A stretch of DNA of 19,569 nucleotides from an uncultured Bacteroidaceae bacterium (GCA_904502185.1 CAJGDX010000033.1:1-19569); one strand, 5' to 3'; numbered from the stretch's first letter, positions 7,116 through 15,415 are shown. The notes: generated from the letters alone by a model not told the origin. A program made the numbers and translations.

Positions 7116-7165
7116 CAGAAACAGACTCTCATCCTGACAATAATCAGGATGAGAGTCTGTTTCTG
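7116..7165 (-). terminator. 22-bp perfect hairpin downstream of ispG, probable operon terminator
   Basis: The arms 7116-7137 and 7144-7165 are exact reverse complements (22 bp, both ends shown as CAGAAACAG... and ...CTGTTTCTG) with a 6-base loop CAATAA. It begins about 30 bases beyond the ispG stop and lies before the next promoter, where a terminator is expected. There is no clean U-run after the stem on the minus strand, so termination would be atypical or helped by a factor; the stem may instead protect the 3' end of the mRNA. Confidence 0.65.
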
Positions 7166-7195
7166 ATGTGTATTATTCCCTGTTGTCGGGGTGTG

Positions 7196-8974
7196 TCAGC
7201 TTATGCCTTTCTGCTTGTCGCTGTCAATCAGTTCCAGCAGACGGCTGATAGCCTCTTCTTCGGGGATGTTTTTTTCGACACACTCCTTCTTGCGGTAGAG
7301 GCTTACTTTGCCACGTGCAGCTCCAACGTAACCATAGTCGGCATCGGCCATCTCTCCTGGGCCGTTGACGATGCAGCCCATTACTCCTATCTTCAGTCCC
7401 TTGAGGTGGGCGGTAGCGCTTTTTATTCGGGCAAGCGTTCCTTGCAGGTCGTACATGGTACGTCCGCATCCGGGGCAGGCAATATATTCAGTCTTGCTGA
7501 TGCGCAGGCGTGTTGCTTGCAGAATTCCGAATGAGAGGGCGTTTATCTCAGTTGCAGGCAATGCAGGGTTCTCTATCCATACACCGTCGACAAGGCCGTC
7601 AATCAACAATACTCCAAGGTCGGCAGCTGCTTTAATACGCAACACTTCGATAGATGTTTCGTCGTATTTGCGACGTACAATGACAGGGGCTTCAACTCCG
7701 GCGATGGTCAGCTTGTGAACAAGGGCGCGAAACTCGCCAACGGGGTTGGCATGTGTGCTTTCAGCTACTATGATGCAATCGCTCTGCTCCTTGATTTTCG
7801 CAAGCAGTTCATCAGTCAGGTCACTGTATTGCAGTTGAATGAATGTGGCAGAAGTGTTGTCAGTGGCTGTTGATATTTCGTATTTATGCGAACCGCATGA
7901 CAGTTTACCCTCTTCGAAAATAAAGTCAGGAGCAAGGTCGCTCTCTTCGTCGTCGATGGGGGCAGAAACAACTGCAGGCACCTTTCCGCCACCTACACCA
8001 AGGGTCTCGCGTGTCTGTCGGCGAGTAGGGCTTATGTAGTCGAACGACTGTGCCTCTTCGCCAGCAATGGCTGCGTGTCCTTTGCGCGACGAGATATATT
8101 CTACCAGCTCTTTGGCTACAGGAATTTCATTCTCGGGTGCTTCGGCCAACGAAACACGTACCGTGTCGCCAATGCCGTCTGCCAACAGGGCTCCGATGCC
8201 CACTGCGCTCTTTATGCGTCCATCCTCGGCATCGCCAGCTTCAGTTACACCCAAATGCAGGGGGTAGGCAATGCCTTCGGCAGCCATCACACTGTTGAGC
8301 AGTCTGACGGTCGTCACCATAATGGGGGTGTTGCTGGTCTTTATCGATACAACTACATTGTCGAACTTTTCGCGGTGGCAGATGCGCAGGAATTCCATAC
8401 ATGACTCAACTACGCCTTCGGGTGTGTCGCCGTAGCGGCTCATGATTCTGTCCGACAGTGAACCGTGGTTTACTCCTACGCGAATGGCCTTTCCCTCTTT
8501 TTTGCAGAGATTGAGAAAGGCTGTGAACCTCTCGCTCAGGCGCTCAAGCTCGCGTGCATACTCTTCGTCGGTGTAGTCGATGTGCTTGAAAGTGCGAGCT
8601 GTGTCTACGTAGTTCCCGGGATTTACTCTGACCTTGTCGGCATATTGCGCGGCAACGTCGGCAACCGATGCGTTGAAGTGTACGTCAGCAACAAGGGGGA
8701 CATTGCATCCTGCTTCCGCTGCAACTCTTTTTATTTCTCCAAGGTTTATTGCCTCGCGGCTGCCCTGGGTTGTCAGGCGCACAAGTTCGCCGCCGCGTCC
8801 GGCTATGCGTTGTATCTGCGCTACGCTTCCCTCTGTGTCCATGGTCGATGTGTTTGTCATCGACTGCACACGTACGGGGTAGTCGCTGCCAAGCATCAGA
8901 TTGCCAACTTTAACGGCTACTGTGTTTCGGCGATTGTAGTTGAATATGTTGGGCTTAGTTTGTTTTGTATTCAT
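7196..8974 (-). CDS. ispG: 4-hydroxy-3-methylbut-2-enyl diphosphate synthase (GcpE), long form
   Basis: A 592-residue enzyme of the MEP isoprenoid pathway. It reduces the cyclic diphosphate MEcPP to HMBPP with a [4Fe-4S] cluster in the cytoplasm. The N-terminal TIM barrel shows VRVQSMTNT and VRVNPGN; the C-terminal cluster domain supplies C500 and C503 (ACPGCGR) and C534 (GVMGCIVNGPGE), with E541 in the expected acidic position. The length is well above the roughly 370-400 residues of the E. coli type, because a middle domain (about residues 300-480) is inserted, as known for Bacteroidetes, Chlamydiae and plants. The start at 8974 overlaps the last 20 bases of purE. It is the last gene of the operon, with a strong hairpin beyond its stop. 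Confidence 0.97.
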   Translation of the reverse strand: MNTKQTKPNIFNYNRRNTVAVKVGNLMLGSDYPVRVQSMTNTSTMDTEGSVAQIQRIAGRGGELVRLTTQGSREAINLGEIKRVAAEAGCNVPLVADVHFNASVADVAAQYADKVRVNPGNYVDTARTFKHIDYTDEEYARELERLSERFTAFLNLCKKEGKAIRVGVNHGSLSDRIMSRYGDTPEGVVESCMEFLRICHREKFDNVVVSIKTSNTPIMVTTVRLLNSVMAAEGIAYPLHLGVTEAGDAEDGRIKSAVGIGALLADGIGDTVRVSLAEAPENEIPVAKELVEYISSRKGHAAIAGEEAQSFDYISPTRRQTRETLGVGGGKVPAVVSAPIDDEESDLAPDFIFEEGKLSCGSHKYEISTATDNTSATFIQLQYSDLTDELLAKIKEQSDCIIVAESTHANPVGEFRALVHKLTIAGVEAPVIVRRKYDETSIEVLRIKAAADLGVLLIDGLVDGVWIENPALPATEINALSFGILQATRLRISKTEYIACPGCGRTMYDLQGTLARIKSATAHLKGLKIGVMGCIVNGPGEMADADYGYVGAARGKVSLYRKKECVEKNIPEEEAISRLLELIDSDKQKGIS

Positions 8975-9461
8975 ATTCCAGGCCTTTCAAGTCTTCGTTT
9001 GCCTTTTCTATTTTTTTCTTAAGGTTCTCCTTGTATTCTGCCAGACGTGCGGCGAGGTCAGCATCGGCAAGTGACAGCATCTGCACTGCAAGGATTGCTG
9101 CGTTGAGCGCTGCGTTGATGCCCACTGTTGCTACGGGTATTCCGGGAGGCATCTGCACGATGGCAAGCAGAGCATCCATTCCGTCGAGAGTGCTGTTGAT
9201 GGGTACACCAATAACGGGCAGGGTAGTGCTTGCTGCTATTACTCCGGGAAGATGTGCAGCCATTCCTGCTGCTGCAATGATAATTTTTATACCACGCTCT
9301 TTGGCTCCTTTTGAGAATGCCTCGACAGCTTCGGGCGTACGGTGTGCCGAGAGGGCATTTACTTCAAAGGGAATCTGCATTTCGTTGAGAAAATCGGTTG
9401 CTTTCTTCATTACGGGAAGGTCTGATGTGCTTCCCATTATAACACTTACGATGGGTTTCAT
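8955..9461 (-). CDS. purE: N5-carboxyaminoimidazole ribonucleotide mutase
   Basis: A 168-residue class I PurE, which converts N5-CAIR to CAIR in purine synthesis. It shows the phosphate-binding start V-I-M-G-S-T-S-D-L (S11, S13, D14), the active-site segment NALSAHRTPE with H40, and the AAGMAAHLPGVIA and PVIGVP stretches of the family. The length is as expected for the class I enzyme. It lies 37 bases after rpoN and overlaps ispG by 20 bases, so translation of the two is likely coupled. No purK is nearby. Confidence 0.97.
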   Translation of the reverse strand: MKPIVSVIMGSTSDLPVMKKATDFLNEMQIPFEVNALSAHRTPEAVEAFSKGAKERGIKIIIAAAGMAAHLPGVIAASTTLPVIGVPINSTLDGMDALLAIVQMPPGIPVATVGINAALNAAILAVQMLSLADADLAARLAEYKENLKKKIEKANEDLKGLEYEYKTN

Positions 9462-9498
9462 TGTTATCTTTTTTTGTTTTAATTATTGTCTGTAAATT

Positions 9499-10941
9499 TT
9501 ATTGTTTTCTAAGTCGTGCCACAGGAATGTGAAGATGCTCACGGTATTTTGCCACAGTGCGTCGCGCCATGGTGAATCCCTGTTCCTTCAGTTTGTCCAT
9601 CAGGTCGTTGTCTGTCAGAGGATTGCTCTTGTCTTCGCTGTCTATAAGCTCTTGCAGACATTTGTAAAGTTCTCTGACCGATTTTTCACCGCCGTCGTTG
9701 GTGGCAACTCCGTCGCTGAAAAAGTATTTCAGCGGGAAGATTCCCCATGGCAGTTGAACGTAGCGATTGTTGCTGACACGCGACACTGTGGAGATGTCGT
9801 AGCCGCTTCTGGTGGCAATGTCTTCGAGTATCATGGGTTTCAGCAACGATTCGTCGCCCCCGCTGAGCAGAAACTCTTTCTGAAAGTCGACAATGGCTTC
9901 GATGGTGCGCGAGAGGGTCTGTTCGCGCTGTTTGACGGCGCTGATGAAGTTTTTGGCTGCGTCTATCTTCTGTTTCAGAAAGAGAACAGCAGCTTTGCCG
10001 TCCGATGAACTGTTTTTTGCCTGCTCGTCCAGCATGTTGCAATATTCGTTGCTTACACGCAGTTCGGGTAGCACACCGCTGTTGGAATTAATGGTTATAA
10101 AGTCGTCGTTCGTTTCAATGGTAAAGTCGGGGACTATCTGCTGACGGCTTAGTCCCAAAGTTTCGGTGAGTGCTGCTCCGGGTCGCGGGTTCAGCTTTAC
10201 AATTTCTGCTATTGCAGCCTTGCACTCCTCCTCGCTGCGCAGAATTTTCTCGGGAATCAAGTCCCAACGCCGGCGCGAGAATTCGTTGTAACAGTTACTG
10301 ATTATCAGATGTTGCAATTCCTTGCTGTCGCTATCTTTGTCGCGTTCAATCTGCAATAGCAGACACTCCTGCAGCGAACGGGCACCAATGCCTGCGGGGT
10401 CGAATGTCTGAATTATTTTCAGCACCTCTTCGAGTGCAGCTTCGCTGACACGTATGCCATTGTATATGTTCAGCTCGTCGACAATCTCGTCGAGTGGTTT
10501 GTATAACAGTCCATCCTCTTCGAGCGAGCCAATAAGGTATTCGCCCATCTGCATCTGTGCATCGTCGAGCGACATTTCGCCAAGCTGTTCCAGTAACTTC
10601 TCGCCGAACGATACGTCTGCCGAGGTGGGAATCTCAGCAGCTGCTGTTCCGCTGTTGCGGTAGTCCCATCCATAGTAGTCGGGAATGTCGTCCTCGGCAC
10701 GATAGTCGTTTGCCGAGCTTGCATCAATGGCGCTTTCCTCTGCTGTATCTTCGAAATTGCTGCTCTCCTCAGGCAGAACCGATTCTATGGCAGGGTTTTC
10801 CATAATCTCGCTGCGCACTCTGTCTTCAATTTCTACGGCATTAAGCTCCAGCAGACGTACCAATAGCACCTGTTGAGGCGACAGAGTCTGTATCTGTGCC
10901 TGCGACTGGGACATTTTCTGCTGCGAACCTTTTTTTGCCAT
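9499..10941 (-). CDS. rpoN: RNA polymerase sigma-54 factor
   Basis: A 480-residue sigma-54. Region I is Gln-rich with the QTLSPQQVLLVRLLELN activator-responsive helix. An acidic linker follows (about residues 50-90, rich in E, D and S), then the core-binding region (EDGLLYKPLDEIVDEL, FDPAGIGARSLQECLLLQ). The C-terminal DNA-binding part ends with the RpoN box ARRTVAKYREHL (about 459-470), nearly identical to the E. coli box. It directs transcription from -24/-12 promoters and needs AAA+ activators, none of which is encoded in this window. The gene sits 44 bases after the nucleoside kinase and 37 bases before purE in a housekeeping-type operon, so steady expression is likely. Confidence 0.98.
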   Translation of the reverse strand: MAKKGSQQKMSQSQAQIQTLSPQQVLLVRLLELNAVEIEDRVRSEIMENPAIESVLPEESSNFEDTAEESAIDASSANDYRAEDDIPDYYGWDYRNSGTAAAEIPTSADVSFGEKLLEQLGEMSLDDAQMQMGEYLIGSLEEDGLLYKPLDEIVDELNIYNGIRVSEAALEEVLKIIQTFDPAGIGARSLQECLLLQIERDKDSDSKELQHLIISNCYNEFSRRRWDLIPEKILRSEEECKAAIAEIVKLNPRPGAALTETLGLSRQQIVPDFTIETNDDFITINSNSGVLPELRVSNEYCNMLDEQAKNSSSDGKAAVLFLKQKIDAAKNFISAVKQREQTLSRTIEAIVDFQKEFLLSGGDESLLKPMILEDIATRSGYDISTVSRVSNNRYVQLPWGIFPLKYFFSDGVATNDGGEKSVRELYKCLQELIDSEDKSNPLTDNDLMDKLKEQGFTMARRTVAKYREHLHIPVARLRKQ

Positions 10942-10985
10942 TTTTTATATTACTCTGTAAAGTAATTGATGTTCAAGAGTGTTTG

Positions 10986-12629
10986 TTAGTATTTGAAACT
11001 GCTTCCACCCAAAAATTCGCGTATGACTGAGGTTGGCGGCAGTTCATTGTCCTGCAAAGGTACAACATATTCGAGAAAACGCAACAATCTTCGTGCCTCG
11101 GAATATTCGGGAAGTTTTTCGGGAACTCCGCGCAACAGTGGCTCGACCTTCCACTTAAGGACTGCAAACTCGTAGAGAAGCGATGAATTAAACATTACAT
11201 CTGCATTCTCCTGATATGGGAATATCCACTTCTCTTCGCCTGCTTGTACGTCGGGCCAGCGTTGTATTGTTTCCACTGCCGAATAGCCGCGATATTTGTA
11301 GTCGCGCAGCATGCGTCGAAGTAGTCTGTTGTCTGACGTTGGTATGTAGTTGTGGTTGTCGAGTTTGATGGAGGTTAGTGCCGAAACGTATATGCGGTAT
11401 TTCTCCTCTTCGGGAATCTGTGCTGTCAGCATGGGGTTAAGTCCATGTGTTCCTTCGATGACCAATACCATCTGTGGTTCGAGCTTCAGCATTTCGCCAC
11501 GGAATTCTCGTTTGCCAGTCTGGAAATTGTAGCGTGGTAGTTCAACCTCTTCGCCTGCGAGAATCTGTGTCAACTGTTTGTTGAAGAAGTCAAGGTCGAT
11601 TGAATATATCGACTCAAAGTCATAGTCGCCATCCTCCTTGCGTGGGGTTTCGGTGCGGTTCAGGAAATAGTCGTCAAGCGAGATTGCCACAGGCTTGCGT
11701 CCGCATGCCATCAACTGTACGCTGATGCGTTTGCTGAATGTGGTTTTTCCCGATGATGAGGGGCCTGCCACAAGTACCACTCTTGCCTTGCGGTTGCATA
11801 TTTCGTCGGCAATTTTTGTCATGTTTTTCTCTTGCAGCACCTCTGCTACGTTTACAAGGTCTATGCCTTTGCCTGCAAGCACTGCTTTGTTGAAATCGCC
11901 AATGGTCTCCACACCCATCAACTGCTGCCACTGGTGACGTTCGGCAAATCGTTCCTGCAATTTCTCTTGCGGAACTTTGTCTTCCAATGTTATCGGGGTC
12001 TCGCGGTTGGGTACACGCAACAGCACACCCTCTGCAAATTTCTCTATTTCGAACAACTTCAGGTAGCCGGTGCTGGGCAGAAGTCCTCCGTAGTAATAAT
12101 CTATGTAATCTTCGAGCATGTAGTAGCTGGCATAGAGCGAGCCGTATGTCTCGAGCAGACGGACCTTGTCGGTGCGGCCTATTGAAGAGAATACATCTAT
12201 TGCCTCCTCGATGCTGCATTCTACGCGTTTGAAAGCAATGTCGCGGGCAATTATTCCGAGCATCGATTTCTTTATGGCTTCAACATCTTCTTCGCTCAGT
12301 TCTTCGTTCATTCGGCAATAGTATCCCTTGGAAATGGGATTTTCGAATCTGACGGTTCTGCCTGGGAACAGTTCGTGCATTGCCTTCATCATGACAAAGG
12401 TGAGTGAACGCACATACATCTTCATTCCATCTTTCGATGTTATGTTAAGGAATTCAACATCCTTGTTGCGGTAGATGCGATACGTCAGACCTACTACCTG
12501 ATTGTTGACACGTGCGGCTACTGCACCATGGGGAATGTCGAGCGATAGCTTGTTGTATATGTCGAGCAGTGTACTGCCCGATGGGAACAATGTGGATGTG
12601 TCGTTGTTCTTGCAATAGATTCTTATCAT
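10986..12629 (-). CDS. Nucleoside (uridine) kinase-like protein with TGS/ThrRS-like N-terminus
   Basis: A 547-residue protein. Residues 1-62 look like a TGS domain. Residues 65-150 resemble the second domain of threonyl-tRNA synthetase (RSLTFVMMKAMHELFPG, KGYYCRMNEELSEEDVEAIKK), but the metal-binding HxxxH of ThrRS is replaced (RSLTF), so editing activity is unlikely. From about residue 283 there is a uridine kinase/phosphoribulokinase fold: Walker A GPSSSGKTT (289-297), SLDDYF (318-322), a D-x-D-F-E-S segment and VIEGTHGLNP (389-398). Proteins of this shape are commonly annotated as nucleoside kinases in Bacteroidetes; the real substrate and the role of the N-terminus are uncertain. It is the first gene of the operon with rpoN, purE and ispG and has a good -7 box about 40 bases upstream. 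Confidence 0.9.
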   Translation of the reverse strand: MIRIYCKNNDTSTLFPSGSTLLDIYNKLSLDIPHGAVAARVNNQVVGLTYRIYRNKDVEFLNITSKDGMKMYVRSLTFVMMKAMHELFPGRTVRFENPISKGYYCRMNEELSEEDVEAIKKSMLGIIARDIAFKRVECSIEEAIDVFSSIGRTDKVRLLETYGSLYASYYMLEDYIDYYYGGLLPSTGYLKLFEIEKFAEGVLLRVPNRETPITLEDKVPQEKLQERFAERHQWQQLMGVETIGDFNKAVLAGKGIDLVNVAEVLQEKNMTKIADEICNRKARVVLVAGPSSSGKTTFSKRISVQLMACGRKPVAISLDDYFLNRTETPRKEDGDYDFESIYSIDLDFFNKQLTQILAGEEVELPRYNFQTGKREFRGEMLKLEPQMVLVIEGTHGLNPMLTAQIPEEEKYRIYVSALTSIKLDNHNYIPTSDNRLLRRMLRDYKYRGYSAVETIQRWPDVQAGEEKWIFPYQENADVMFNSSLLYEFAVLKWKVEPLLRGVPEKLPEYSEARRLLRFLEYVVPLQDNELPPTSVIREFLGGSSFKY

Positions 12630-12668
12630 GAGAGCGGAGTTTTATTTTGTTTGTAAATAGTGATGTTT

Positions 12669-12676
12669 CTCTCTTT
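12669..12676 (-). promoter_or_regulatory. Candidate -7 box for the nucleoside kinase-rpoN-purE-ispG operon
   Basis: TAAGTTTG on the minus strand (12676-12669) is a full match to TAnnTTTG. The predicted start near 12662 gives a leader of about 30 bases to the ATG at 12629. No TTTG is visible at the ideal -33 position, so the call rests on one box and on the location in a very AT-rich gap. Confidence 0.4.
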
Positions 12677-12760
12677 CGCAAACTTAAATAAAAAACTCGG
12701 ATTTTGCTCCTTTTTATATATACTTTTAAATTCTTTTTTAAAATAATCTGTTGCAAGGTC

Positions 12761-13255
12761 CTATTTTCCTCCAAGTTCAATAACTTCGAGGTCTTTGAAT
12801 TCTTTGCCCTCTATGGTGAATTTGACTAATGTGCGCACCTGATGCCACCCCTGTTTGCCGGCGGCACCGGGGTTTATGTGCAGACAGCCGACTATGCCGT
12901 CGTACTGCACTTTCAGTATGTGTGAGTGTCCGCTGATAAACAGATTGGGGCGTTCGCTATAAACAGCCCGTCTTATTGAAACATCGTATTTGCCGGGGTA
13001 TCCTCCGATGTGTTTCATCATCACATTGCACTCTTCTATGCGGAAACGGAGTATCTCGCTGTAGCGTTGGCGCAGTATACCGCCGTCGATGTTGCCACGT
13101 ACGGCGCGCAGGGGACGAAAGGCTTCAAGTTTGTCGGCAACTTCTATGCTGCCAATGTCGCCCACATGCCATATTTCGTCGCAGTCGGCAAAGTGTATGG
13201 TGTATTTATCGTCCCACAGACCGTGAGTGTCGGACAGCAACCCTATGCGTTTCAT
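12761..13255 (-). CDS. YfcE/MJ0936-type metallophosphoesterase
   Basis: A 164-residue calcineurin-like phosphodiesterase. The metal-site motifs appear in order: D-T-H-G (D9, H11), GDIGS (D33), R-G-N-I-D (N55), K-H-I-G-G-Y (H82) and GHSH (109-112), then the NPGA motif (128-131). The family hydrolyses phosphodiesters in the cytoplasm; the natural substrate is generally unclear. The start at 13255 makes an ATGA overlap with the stop of the cytidylate kinase-like gene. The frame continues upstream to 13474, but that part only shadows the kinase gene in another frame. It is the last gene of the MATE unit. Confidence 0.93.
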   Translation of the reverse strand: MKRIGLLSDTHGLWDDKYTIHFADCDEIWHVGDIGSIEVADKLEAFRPLRAVRGNIDGGILRQRYSEILRFRIEECNVMMKHIGGYPGKYDVSIRRAVYSERPNLFISGHSHILKVQYDGIVGCLHINPGAAGKQGWHQVRTLVKFTIEGKEFKDLEVIELGGK

Positions 13256-13872
13256 TTGCGGCTTTCGATGAATCGTTCTATGATGTCCACGCTGCCATCT
13301 ATTCCTACACGCGATGAGTTTATGCAGAGGTCGTATGTCTCTGCTACGCCCCAGCCCGAGTTTGCATAATAGTCGTGGTAGGCACGACGTTTCTTGTCGC
13401 CTTTCTCGGCAATCTCCTTTGCTTTGTTCTCGTTTACTCCGTCGTGTTCCATTATGCGCTTGATTCTGTCGCACATGTCAGCCGTGATGAAAATGCTGTG
13501 CATGCGAGGATGGTCGCGCAGCACATATTCGGCGCAACGGCCTATGATGATACACGATTCACCGGCAACAATATTGCGCATCACTTCGCTCTGCATTTCG
13601 AAAAGTCGGTCGCCATCCATGCAGCTGCCTGCTCCAAGGGGGTAGGAACTCATTATGCCTTTCAGTGCAAAGACTCCTCGCATAAAGGGGTTGCTCTCCT
13701 TTTCGTCGGCATTTTCGAAGATGGTTGCGTCGATGCCTGTCTCTTTTGCTGCCACTTCGAGCAACTTCTTGTCGTAGACGGGAATGTTCAGGCGTCCGCC
13801 AAGTTTTTTTGCTATCTCTCTGCCGCCGCTGCCAAGTTGGCGTCCTATTGAAATAATATATTTCTCTTCCAT
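13252..13872 (-). CDS. Cytidylate kinase-like family protein
   Basis: A 206-residue P-loop protein of the cytidylate kinase-like family (AAA_26 type). It starts YIISIGRQLGSGGREIAKKLG, with the G-S-G-G-R-E nucleotide loop near residues 13-18, and has the CIIIGRCAEYVLRDHP segment and a lid-like region rich in Arg and Lys (KKRRAYHDYYANSGWG). It is not the canonical Cmk, which starts from a different G-x-x-x-S-G-K-S/G-T loop, so the substrate is uncertain. It follows the MATE gene by 27 bases and overlaps the phosphoesterase gene by 4 bases, which suggests one transcript and coupled translation. Confidence 0.88.
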   Translation of the reverse strand: MEEKYIISIGRQLGSGGREIAKKLGGRLNIPVYDKKLLEVAAKETGIDATIFENADEKESNPFMRGVFALKGIMSSYPLGAGSCMDGDRLFEMQSEVMRNIVAGESCIIIGRCAEYVLRDHPRMHSIFITADMCDRIKRIMEHDGVNENKAKEIAEKGDKKRRAYHDYYANSGWGVAETYDLCINSSRVGIDGSVDIIERFIESRK

Positions 13873-13899
13873 CGTATGTCGGATTATGTGGGTTCTATG

Positions 13900-15285
13900 T
13901 TATTGGTGACTGTTTGCCGAGAATGTGGGGTGGCTCCACGACTTGAACTGTCCTCTGAGCAGTATTATCGCTAAAATTCCTGATATGAGGTCGGCAATGG
14001 GAATGCTGCACCATACACCATTCTCGCCCATATATTTCGGCAGTATCAGCAGCAGGGGAATGAGGAACAGCACCTGACGGGTGAGTGACAGGAATATGGC
14101 TTTGTTGACCTTGCCGATACTCTGGAAAAAGTTCGTAGCCACCATCTGTATTCCTGCCAGCATTATGAACAGACAGGATATTCGCATACCCTTGGCTGCG
14201 TTGACTATGAGTGTGGTGTCGGTGGTGAAGGCGCGTGCAATAAGTTCGGGGATTCCTTCGCACAACGCAAAGCCTGTGAAGGTGACTGCCAGCGCCCAGA
14301 TGATTGTCTGTTTGAGTGTCTCTTTTACTCTGTCGTAGTGACGCGCACCGAAATTGTATCCTATAATAGGTTGCATACCCTGTGTTACGCCAAGTACTAC
14401 CATTATGAATATGAATATCACTCGGTTGGCTATTCCGTAGGATGCAATTGCCATATCTCCGTTGTCGCCGTACGTTCTCAGTCCCTTGTTTATGATGATA
14501 ACCACAATGCAGGCTGCTGCATTTATCAGGAAAGGTGACAATCCGATGCCCAGGATTCCTTTGACAAAACGCGAACGCAGGGTGTATATGCCTTTGCGCA
14601 GGTGCATCAGTTCGTTGGGGTTGCTCAGCAGCTTAATCTGCCACAATAGTGTAATCACCTGTGAGAGCATGGTGGCAAATGCAGCGCCCTTTATCCCCCA
14701 ATCGAATACGTATATAAAGAGTGGAGCAAGTATCAGGTTGCATATCACGGTGATGATGGTTGCATACATCGACTCGTTAGGGTGTCCAGAGGCGCGCAGG
14801 GCAGCATTTATTCCCAGATAGAGGTGAGTGACTACGTTTCCGTACAGCACAATCTCCATAAAGTCGCGTGCGTAGGGCAGTGTCGCTTCGCTTGCCCCAA
14901 AGAAGAAGAGTATATCTTCGAGGAACAGCAAGGAGATACCCCCGAACAGCACTCCAACTATGACATTCAGTGTCACAAGGTTGCCCAGAATGGTGCAGGC
15001 CGAGTCGTAGTCGCGTTGTCCTAGTTTTACCGAAATAAGCGTTGCACCGCCCACACCAATCATGGCTCCGAAAGCTGCCGACAGGTTCATAAAGGGGAAT
15101 GTGGTTGCGAGTCCTGATATTGCGAGTGCGCCCACTCCCTGACCAATGAATATACTGTCAATCATGTGATAGAGTGACGATGCTGTCTGCGCAATGATGG
15201 CAGGAATGGCATAGAGCATCAGCAATTTCGAGATTTTCTCTGTCCCAAGTTCCGTAGGGACACCTTTGGTGGATATTTTGCCCAT
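13900..15285 (-). CDS. MATE family multidrug/Na+ efflux transporter
   Basis: A 461-residue polytopic protein with about 12 membrane helices and the MATE signature near the N-terminus (LLMLYAIPAIIAQTASSLYHMIDSIFIGQ, shown here only by position, residues 21-49; then ATTFPFMNLSAAFG-type and GVGGATLISVKLGQ segments). A second half repeats the pattern (GVTQGMQPIIGYNFGA). MATE pumps export cationic drugs or metabolites in exchange for Na+ or H+. The start at 15285 (M-G-K-I-S-T-K) is preferred over an in-frame ATG at 15339, because the extra 18 residues lie in the leader downstream of the predicted promoter and are unlike family N-termini. A palindrome over the predicted transcription start suggests repressor control. 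Confidence 0.93.
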   Translation of the reverse strand: MGKISTKGVPTELGTEKISKLLMLYAIPAIIAQTASSLYHMIDSIFIGQGVGALAISGLATTFPFMNLSAAFGAMIGVGGATLISVKLGQRDYDSACTILGNLVTLNVIVGVLFGGISLLFLEDILFFFGASEATLPYARDFMEIVLYGNVVTHLYLGINAALRASGHPNESMYATIITVICNLILAPLFIYVFDWGIKGAAFATMLSQVITLLWQIKLLSNPNELMHLRKGIYTLRSRFVKGILGIGLSPFLINAAACIVVIIINKGLRTYGDNGDMAIASYGIANRVIFIFIMVVLGVTQGMQPIIGYNFGARHYDRVKETLKQTIIWALAVTFTGFALCEGIPELIARAFTTDTTLIVNAAKGMRISCLFIMLAGIQMVATNFFQSIGKVNKAIFLSLTRQVLFLIPLLLILPKYMGENGVWCSIPIADLISGILAIILLRGQFKSWSHPTFSANSHQ

Positions 15286-15344
15286 AATAATTTTTTGTTC
15301 TAAACAACTTCTAAATCTGTTTGGTAAAGATAGTGCCAACGAGC

Positions 15345-15370
15345 GTAACGCAAGCTTGCTTGCAAGTTAC
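15345..15370 (-). repeat. Imperfect hairpin in the MATE mRNA leader
   Basis: GTAAC-GCAAGC (15345-15355) pairs with GCTTGC-(AA)-GTTAC (15358-15370): 11 pairs with a 2-base bulge and a 2-base loop. If the promoter at 15408-15415 is used, this structure lies in the untranslated leader, about 30-55 bases after the start. It could be a leader regulatory element or a stabiliser; no riboswitch family is recognised. Confidence 0.45.
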
Positions 15371-15392
15371 ACGGCGAGTGCAGCCTATTTTC

Positions 15393-15415
15393 GCAGTATT
15401 TATACTGCAAAGATA
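15393..15415 (-). promoter_or_regulatory. MATE -7 box with overlapping 16-base near-palindrome (candidate operator)
   Basis: On the minus strand, TATCTTTG (15415-15408) fully matches the Bacteroidetes -7 consensus TAnnTTTG. Its last G is the first base of GCAGTATAAATACTGC (15408-15393), a palindrome apart from the central two bases. The transcription start would fall inside it, a classic position for a repressor such as a TetR- or MarR-type dimer. No regulator gene is adjacent. The -33 region is weak. A second possible -7 box, TATCTTTA, lies at 15332-15325 with TTG 18 bases upstream. Confidence 0.45.

Noticed and set aside
13256..13474. N-terminal extension of the phosphoesterase
   Set aside because: It lies in another frame of the cytidylate kinase-like gene and is rich in Arg, Gln and His without motifs; the D-T-H-G motif sits right after the start at 13255.
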